A stretch of 64,000 bases of DNA from Algibacter pectinivorans. Its GTDB lineage: Bacteria > Bacteroidota > Bacteroidia > Flavobacteriales > Flavobacteriaceae. Every line of letters begins with the position of its first letter. The first letter of the stretch is position 1. The position numbers and the translations under genes are program-made. The stretch spans positions 124,001 to 188,000 of the forward strand of contig NZ_FOMI01000008.1 of assembly GCF_900112595.1 (NCBI RefSeq), in the 5' to 3' direction. Below are positions 60,635-64,000 of this stretch, in pieces. Below the pieces are notes generated by a model that was not told where the DNA came from, made no database searches, and worked only from the letters and a program-made list of their open reading frames with translations.

Positions 60635-61155
60635 TTACTCTAAAAGGCGAAAACATATATTTACGTGCTTTAGAGCCCGAAGATTTGGACTTTATCCATA
60701 CCATCGAAAACGATGAGTCTATTTGGGAAATTAGTAATACCCAAACCCCATATTCTCGGTTTTTAATTAAACAGTATTTAGAGCATGCGCACAAAGATAT
60801 TTTTGAAGTAAAACAATTAAGATTGGTTATTTCAAGTTATAACGATGTGGCATTGGGAATGATTGATTTATTCGATTTCGATTTTAAAAACAGAAGAGCG
60901 GGCGTGGGGATTTTGGTTAAAGAATCTACCAATAGATTAAAAGGCTATGGACGAGAGGCATTAAAGCTATTAATTAACTATAGTTTTACACATCTCGATT
61001 TACATCAGTTATACTGCAATATTTCAGAAGAGAATGAAGCTAGCATCACACTGTTTTTAAATCAAGGTTTTAAAGAAATAGGACTAAAAAAAGACTGGAA
61101 CTATGTAAATGGTTCTTATAAAAACGAATACCTATATCAGCTTATTAATAAATAG
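60631..61155 (+). CDS. GNAT-family N-acetyltransferase (RimJ/RimL-like)
   Basis: A 174-residue protein: NIYLRALEPEDLDFIHTIEND at the start, GMIDLFDFDFKNRRAGVGILV, the acetyl-CoA loop region NRLKGYGREALKLLINY, and HLYCNIS-like LHQLYCNISEENEASITLF. Fits the ribosomal-protein or small-molecule acetyltransferase group. Overlaps dapF by 4 nt; mltG starts at the base after its stop. Confidence 0.88.
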   Translation: MITLKGENIYLRALEPEDLDFIHTIENDESIWEISNTQTPYSRFLIKQYLEHAHKDIFEVKQLRLVISSYNDVALGMIDLFDFDFKNRRAGVGILVKESTNRLKGYGREALKLLINYSFTHLDLHQLYCNISEENEASITLFLNQGFKEIGLKKDWNYVNGSYKNEYLYQLINK

Positions 61156-62199
61156 ATGTACATAAAAAAAATACTTTTAGCAATTTTAGTTATAGGCCTA
61201 ATTGTGGCTGCTTTTTTCGCCAATTTTGTATATAAAGCCATGTTAAAACCAAACACTGCTTTTAATAACGACAGCGCTTATATTTTTGTGCCTACAGGTG
61301 CAAGCTATCAAGAGGTTCGCGAGCAGTTAGAACCTTTATTAGACGATATAGAGTCGTTCGATAATTTAGCCGAACGTAAGGAGTATACCAAATATGTAAA
61401 AGCTGGTCGTTTCCAAATAAATAAGGGCATGACCAATAACGATATTATAAACTCTATTCGAAGCAAAAATTTGCCAATTAAAGTATCTTTTAATAATCAA
61501 AGTACACTCGAAAAATTAGCAGGTCGTGTTTCAAAAGAAATTGAAGCAGATAGCATATCCCTTTTAAATGCCATGAAGGATAGTGCTTTTTTAAGCGAAA
61601 ACGGTTTTAAAGAGGCTACAGCTTTAGGTATGTATTTACCAAATAGTTATGAGTTTTTCTGGAACACATCTGCCGAAGATTTTAGAGCACGTATGTTAAA
61701 GGAATACAAACGATTCTGGACCGATGCTAAAATTAAAAAGGCAAATGCCATTGGTTTATCGCAAGATCAAGTTATCGCATTGGCGTCTATAGTGTACGAA
61801 GAGTCTAAACAAGCATTGGAGCAGCCAAGAATTGCCGGAGTTTACATGAATAGGATACGTATAGGAATGCCACTTCAAGCAGATCCTACTTTAAAATTTG
61901 CGGCTTACCAACTTCCTAAATACAAAAATACGGTTATAAAACGTGTACTTAATGTTCATAAAGACATTAATTCGCCTTATAATACGTATAAGAATAGAGG
62001 CTTACCTCCAGGACTTATCGCCATGCCAGATATATCGGCCATAAATGCGGTATTAAACTATGAAAAGCATAGTTATTTATATTTTGCTGCCGATGCTAAA
62101 CGTTATGGCTTCCATAAGTTTGCCAAAACCTTAGCGCAACATAATGTAAATGCTAGAGAATATCAGCGTTATTTATCATCTCAAGGTATAAATAAATAG
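61156..62199 (+). CDS. mltG: Endolytic murein transglycosylase MltG
   Basis: A 347-residue protein: an N-terminal membrane helix (ILLAILVIGLIVAAFFANFVY), a LysM-like part (YIFVPTGASYQEV), and the YceG catalytic domain with SIVYEESKQALEQPRIAGVYMNR (catalytic Glu near 214) and PLQADPTLKFA, then PYNTYKNRGLPPGLIAMP. It cuts nascent glycan strands and sets their length. Immediately follows the GNAT gene. Confidence 0.95.
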   Translation: MYIKKILLAILVIGLIVAAFFANFVYKAMLKPNTAFNNDSAYIFVPTGASYQEVREQLEPLLDDIESFDNLAERKEYTKYVKAGRFQINKGMTNNDIINSIRSKNLPIKVSFNNQSTLEKLAGRVSKEIEADSISLLNAMKDSAFLSENGFKEATALGMYLPNSYEFFWNTSAEDFRARMLKEYKRFWTDAKIKKANAIGLSQDQVIALASIVYEESKQALEQPRIAGVYMNRIRIGMPLQADPTLKFAAYQLPKYKNTVIKRVLNVHKDINSPYNTYKNRGLPPGLIAMPDISAINAVLNYEKHSYLYFAADAKRYGFHKFAKTLAQHNVNAREYQRYLSSQGINK

Positions 62200-63110
62200 T
62201 GCGTTTTTGGGTGTTAAAACATATTATGCTTTTTGTTTTGTTGCCGGTGGCTTCTTTTTCGCAATCTAAACTAAATGCCTTTTTAACCCCAAGCGACACA
62301 CTTAATAAACCACGCCGAAATGCTGTGGTTATTACCGAAGCTGCTATAGGTGGCTTAACATTGGTTGGATTAAATCAACTGTGGTATGCCGATTTTGAAC
62401 AATCTAAGTTTCATACCACAAACGATAATAATCAATGGTTACAAATGGATAAATTGGGTCATTTGTTTACGTCTTATCAATTAGGAAAGCATGGAGCTCA
62501 ATTATTACATTGGAGCGGTGTTAACAAAAAGCATCAATTAATTTACGGAGCTACTTTAGGTTTTTCGTTTTTATCGGCCGTTGAAGTGTTGGATGGATTT
62601 TCATCCGAATGGGGATTTTCATGGGGCGATATTTTAGCCAACGGAGCAGGAACAGGACTCTATATTGGGCAAGAATTACTATGGAAAGAGCAACGCATTG
62701 CCTTAAAATACAGTTTTCATCAAACTAAGTACGCCAAACAACGTCCAGATAAGCTAGGTGAAACCTTCCTAGAGCAAACCTTAAAAGATTATAACGGCCA
62801 AACCTATTGGCTTAGCGCAAACATACATTCTTTTTTTAAAGAAAGTAGGGTTCCTAAATGGCTAAATGTAGCCGTTGGCTATGGTGCCGATGGCATGTTA
62901 ACAGGGGTAGAAGGTGTTGATAGTCAATTAATAAACACCAATGGGCGCTATAGGCAATACTATTTAAGTTTGGATGTAAATTTAAAAGCTATAAAAACAA
63001 ACTCTAAGCTTTTAAGCTCTGTTTTCGATGTTTTTAACATGATAAAAATCCCTTTACCTACCATAGAATTCAATAAAAAAACCGCTGTATTTCATCTATT
63101 CTACATGTAG
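62199..63110 (+). CDS. DUF2279 envelope protein
   Basis: A 303-residue protein with a signal peptide (HIMLFVLLPVASFSQ) and the DUF2279 core: WLQMDKLGHLFTSYQLGKHG, LGFSFLSAVEVLDGFSSEWG and GDILANGAGTGLYIGQELLW. The family is a Bacteroidota YfiM-like outer-membrane or periplasmic group of unknown function. A GTG at 62199 overlaps the mltG stop; ATG at 62226 is an alternative that would still keep the signal peptide. Confidence 0.85.
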   Translation: MRFWVLKHIMLFVLLPVASFSQSKLNAFLTPSDTLNKPRRNAVVITEAAIGGLTLVGLNQLWYADFEQSKFHTTNDNNQWLQMDKLGHLFTSYQLGKHGAQLLHWSGVNKKHQLIYGATLGFSFLSAVEVLDGFSSEWGFSWGDILANGAGTGLYIGQELLWKEQRIALKYSFHQTKYAKQRPDKLGETFLEQTLKDYNGQTYWLSANIHSFFKESRVPKWLNVAVGYGADGMLTGVEGVDSQLINTNGRYRQYYLSLDVNLKAIKTNSKLLSSVFDVFNMIKIPLPTIEFNKKTAVFHLFYM

Positions 63111-63132
63111 AGTGTGTACTTAATCGATTAAT

Positions 63133-63163
63133 TTTGAAGTTATTGAAAAAAGGTGTACTTTTG
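63133..63163 (+). promoter_or_regulatory. Promoter of the lysozyme-like gene
   Basis: TTTG (63133-63136), 19 nt, then TACTTTTG (63156-63163) is a close match to the Bacteroidota consensus, 57 nt before the ATG. Confidence 0.75.
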
Positions 63164-63220
63164 CACGCTCAAATTTCACGATGTATATAATTTGTATATA
63201 TATCGAAAAAATTTAAAATT

Positions 63221-63880
63221 ATGATAAGGAATATTGGAAGATTCGTAACTATTACGCTTACAATATTAACACTATTGTATGTGTCGTTTCAATCAAATGA
63301 AACAATCGATTTAAGCAAGTACTCAACTGAAGGCTTAGACTTAAATTACACGGTTAGTAATATTGCTGCTGTGAACGAAAATGAATCGGAGTTATGGGAT
63401 TCTGATTTTGAATTCTCACCTTACTTAGGAAAATCTTTTGTTGGTTTTAAAGAGGCTTTGGCTTTTAAAGAGTCTGGAGGCGATTACTCTAGTGTAAATA
63501 CTTACGGGTATTTAGGTAAATATCAATTTGGCTCCGAAACATTAAAGCTTATTGGTATACATAACCCTGAAAAGTTTCTAAAAAGCCCAAAGCTACAAGA
63601 AAAAGCATTTATTGCTAATTCTGCACGTAACAAATGGATATTAAGAAGAGATATTAAAAACTTTGTTGGTAAACGTATTAATGGTATTATTATAACAGAA
63701 TCGGGTATGTTAGCTGCAGCGCATCTTGCCGGCCCAGGAAGTGTAAAAAAGTACTTAAGGAGCTACGGCTTGGATAATTTTGCCGATGGCTATGGTACTA
63801 CGGTACACTATTACATGAAACGTTTTTCTGGTTATGATACCTCTTTTGTTAAAGCAAATAGAAAAGCTAAAGCTATATAA
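63221..63880 (+). CDS. Exported lysozyme-like (muramidase-fold) protein
   Basis: A 219-residue protein with an N-terminal membrane or signal segment (FVTITLTILTLLYVSF). The core (about 85-215) reads FKEALAFKESGGDYSSVNTY, GYLGKYQFGSETL and LAAAHLAGPGSVKKYL: the E-S-G-G pattern and GKYQF are typical of lytic transglycosylase or lysozyme-like folds, with Glu in KESGG the probable catalytic acid. It may remodel peptidoglycan. Own promoter and a terminator follow. Confidence 0.8.
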   Translation: MIRNIGRFVTITLTILTLLYVSFQSNETIDLSKYSTEGLDLNYTVSNIAAVNENESELWDSDFEFSPYLGKSFVGFKEALAFKESGGDYSSVNTYGYLGKYQFGSETLKLIGIHNPEKFLKSPKLQEKAFIANSARNKWILRRDIKNFVGKRINGIIITESGMLAAAHLAGPGSVKKYLRSYGLDNFADGYGTTVHYYMKRFSGYDTSFVKANRKAKAI

Positions 63881-63910
63881 TAGGTTTTAACTTTTATGAA
63901 TTATAAATAT

Positions 63911-63946
63911 GGTAGGTCTTTTATGAAGGTCTACCTTATTTTTTTT
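63911..63946 (+). terminator. Intrinsic terminator after the lysozyme-like gene
   Basis: GGTAGGTC pairs with GGTCTACC (two G-T pairs), followed by TTATT and eight T residues. Confidence 0.75.
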
Positions 63947-64000
63947 CCATTGGTTTGCGGTTTGCGTTTTTATAAACTCGGTTCTTAATGTGATATCGCA

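Overview
The window is AT-rich DNA from a member of the Bacteroidota, most likely a marine Flavobacteriaceae. The evidence is lineage-restricted families (GLPGLI, DUF4290, DUF2279, a long-form GAPDH, a TonB-type outer-membrane barrel), the near absence of Shine-Dalgarno sequences, and promoters of the Bacteroidota type (TTG, about 19-21 nt, then TAnnTTTG). No species can be named from sequence alone.

Layout. Positions 1-7837 are a catabolic block. A degenerate class II aldolase relative (cut by the window edge), an FMN-dependent L-lactate dehydrogenase and an AldA-type lactaldehyde dehydrogenase together suit the lower end of L-fucose/L-rhamnose breakdown (lactaldehyde to lactate to pyruvate). 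An NCS1-like permease follows, then a lipoprotein with two DUF1080 domains and a Tat-exported Gfo/Idh/MocA oxidoreductase.

Positions 7942-31145 look like one integrated genomic island of about 23.2 kb. A 17-bp direct repeat that matches the 3' end of a tRNA-Met gene lies at its left end, and the complete tRNA lies at its right end. I see no integrase. The island carries: (i) a Type III restriction-modification system with an XRE controller; (ii) a RhuM-family gene, a small protein, a DndD-like SMC ATPase and a HerA-like ATPase; (iii) a gene relic, a DUF6979 gene and a PLD-family gene with an in-frame stop; (iv) McrBC; (v) an RtcR-like (CARF-like plus sigma-54 AAA+) activator, divergent from a -24-type promoter, a 47-residue seed-maturation-like mini-protein and a DUF4258 gene broken by a stop; (vi) a four-gene, translationally coupled operon: a GT4-radical SAM fusion, a nucleotidyltransferase-tyrosine phosphatase fusion, an O-methyltransferase and a WG-like repeat protein. 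Units (v) and (vi) are the best candidates for undescribed systems.

Positions 31206-64000 are mostly core chromosome: START-like protein, class IV aminotransferase, AlgH/YqgE, HU, fmt, recQ, NadR-like NTPase, DUF493, DUF4290, murA, an M1 peptidase, soluble and membrane pyrophosphatases, App1-like phosphatase, deoxynucleoside kinase, GLPGLI protein with TonB-type barrel, tRNA-Tyr, an LRR-protein kinase fusion, GAPDH, HtrA, and an operon dapF-GNAT-mltG-DUF2279. Four copies of a roughly 90-bp intergenic repeat, whose inverted ends covary between copies, are scattered through this half.
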